From positions 1-64,000 of the IMG/VR virus record IMGVR_UViG_3300037264_006630: 64,000 nucleotides of DNA. The stretch is one strand, 5' to 3'. Source of the stretch: a virus. Below are positions 63,840 to 64,000 of this stretch, in pieces. Within the stretch, counting starts at the first letter, position 1. Each line of letters opens with the position of its first letter. The notes under the pieces are model-generated. The model had not been told where the DNA came from. It saw nothing but the letters and a program-made list of their open reading frames with translations, and did not search any database. The position numbers and the translations under genes are program-made.

Positions 63840-64000
63840 CTACACCTCCTCCGTGTCGGGCAGCGACCAGCCGGTGATCTCGATCGAGACGTTGTCGGGG
63901 CCGCCGGGCGTCACGTCCGAGTAGTAGGTCCCGCGGTGGTGCTTGAGGTTGATGGCGCGCGTGCCGAAGGCGCGGTGGAGCCGGTCGAGCGCGTCGAAGG
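63840..64000 (-). CDS. C-terminal part of a hypothetical protein
   Basis: Open to the window edge; the last 52 residues include FDALDRLHRAFGTRAINLKHHRGTYYS in parts and end ..GWSLPDTEEV, TAG at 63842-63840. Upstream part is outside the window. Confidence 0.65.
   Translation of the reverse strand, partial: FDALDRLHRAFGTRAINLKHHRGTYYSDVTPGGPDNVSIEITGWSLPDTEEV

Overview
The window is a dense, roughly two-thirds-GC block of about 110 mostly small genes. Nearly all are on the + strand and are joined by ATGA/GTGA/TGATG stop-start overlaps. This layout, together with a GP88-like protein, a Gp37/Gp68-like protein, a DUF6283-like protein, nucleotide-metabolism genes (thymidylate kinase, dCTP deaminase, dCMP-deaminase-like), six tRNA genes, an SF2 helicase, a HerA-type ATPase and small virion-like proteins, points to a large tailed phage or phage-plasmid of a high-GC host. 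No terminase, portal, major capsid or polymerase is in the window, so this is an accessory/early region. An FHA/NtrC-like regulator in an inserted transposon, and tRNA genes without an encoded CCA, hint at a Myxococcota-like host; this is inference only.

Layout. 1-3719: methyltransferase fragment, secreted lytic transglycosylase, a 783-aa unknown. 3720-14768: tRNA-Arg, AAA+ ATPase, a 690-aa unknown, zinc/winged-helix proteins, a poly-proline ribbon-helix-helix (RHH) protein, and a release-factor-2-like protein that lacks the GGQ domain. 14769-20819: a 6.05-kb transposon with 16-bp perfect inverted repeats and a 9-bp target duplication, inserted in a zinc-ribbon gene. It carries two RHH regulators, a fused restriction-modification-specificity protein, and a coupled SWIM/DDE transposase - HTH/zinc - FHA/AAA-like operon. 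20820-34757: remains of the interrupted gene, an iteron-like repeat array, a P-loop kinase, thymidylate kinase, and a DUF6745-like gene with a 20-copy NAT(W/R/K/E) array. 34791-50000: GP88, dCTP deaminase, YkgJ-like, helicase, tandem zinc-knuckle proteins, Gp37/68-like, deaminase, ASCH. 50001-56105: TnpB without TnpA, Nudix, HerA-like ATPase, lipoprotein. 56102-64000: HicB-like and virion-like small proteins, a minus-strand cluster of Leu/Ser tRNA-like genes, tRNA-Met, two possible tiny RNAs, a SLOG protein, and a switch to minus-strand genes after 63010.

A recurring signal organises the whole window: TTGAC(G/A), 17-18 bp, a TAnnnT-like -10, exactly 7 bp (6 in one weak case), then the start codon. 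Transcripts from it should be leaderless. It occurs at least fourteen times, often with the TGA inside TTGACg serving as the stop codon of the preceding gene, and it heads most operons. Inside operons translation is passed on by stop-start overlaps. Four genes show a clear change of coding frame at one base, which fits either assembly indels or recoding; some other frame choices are uncertain and are flagged.
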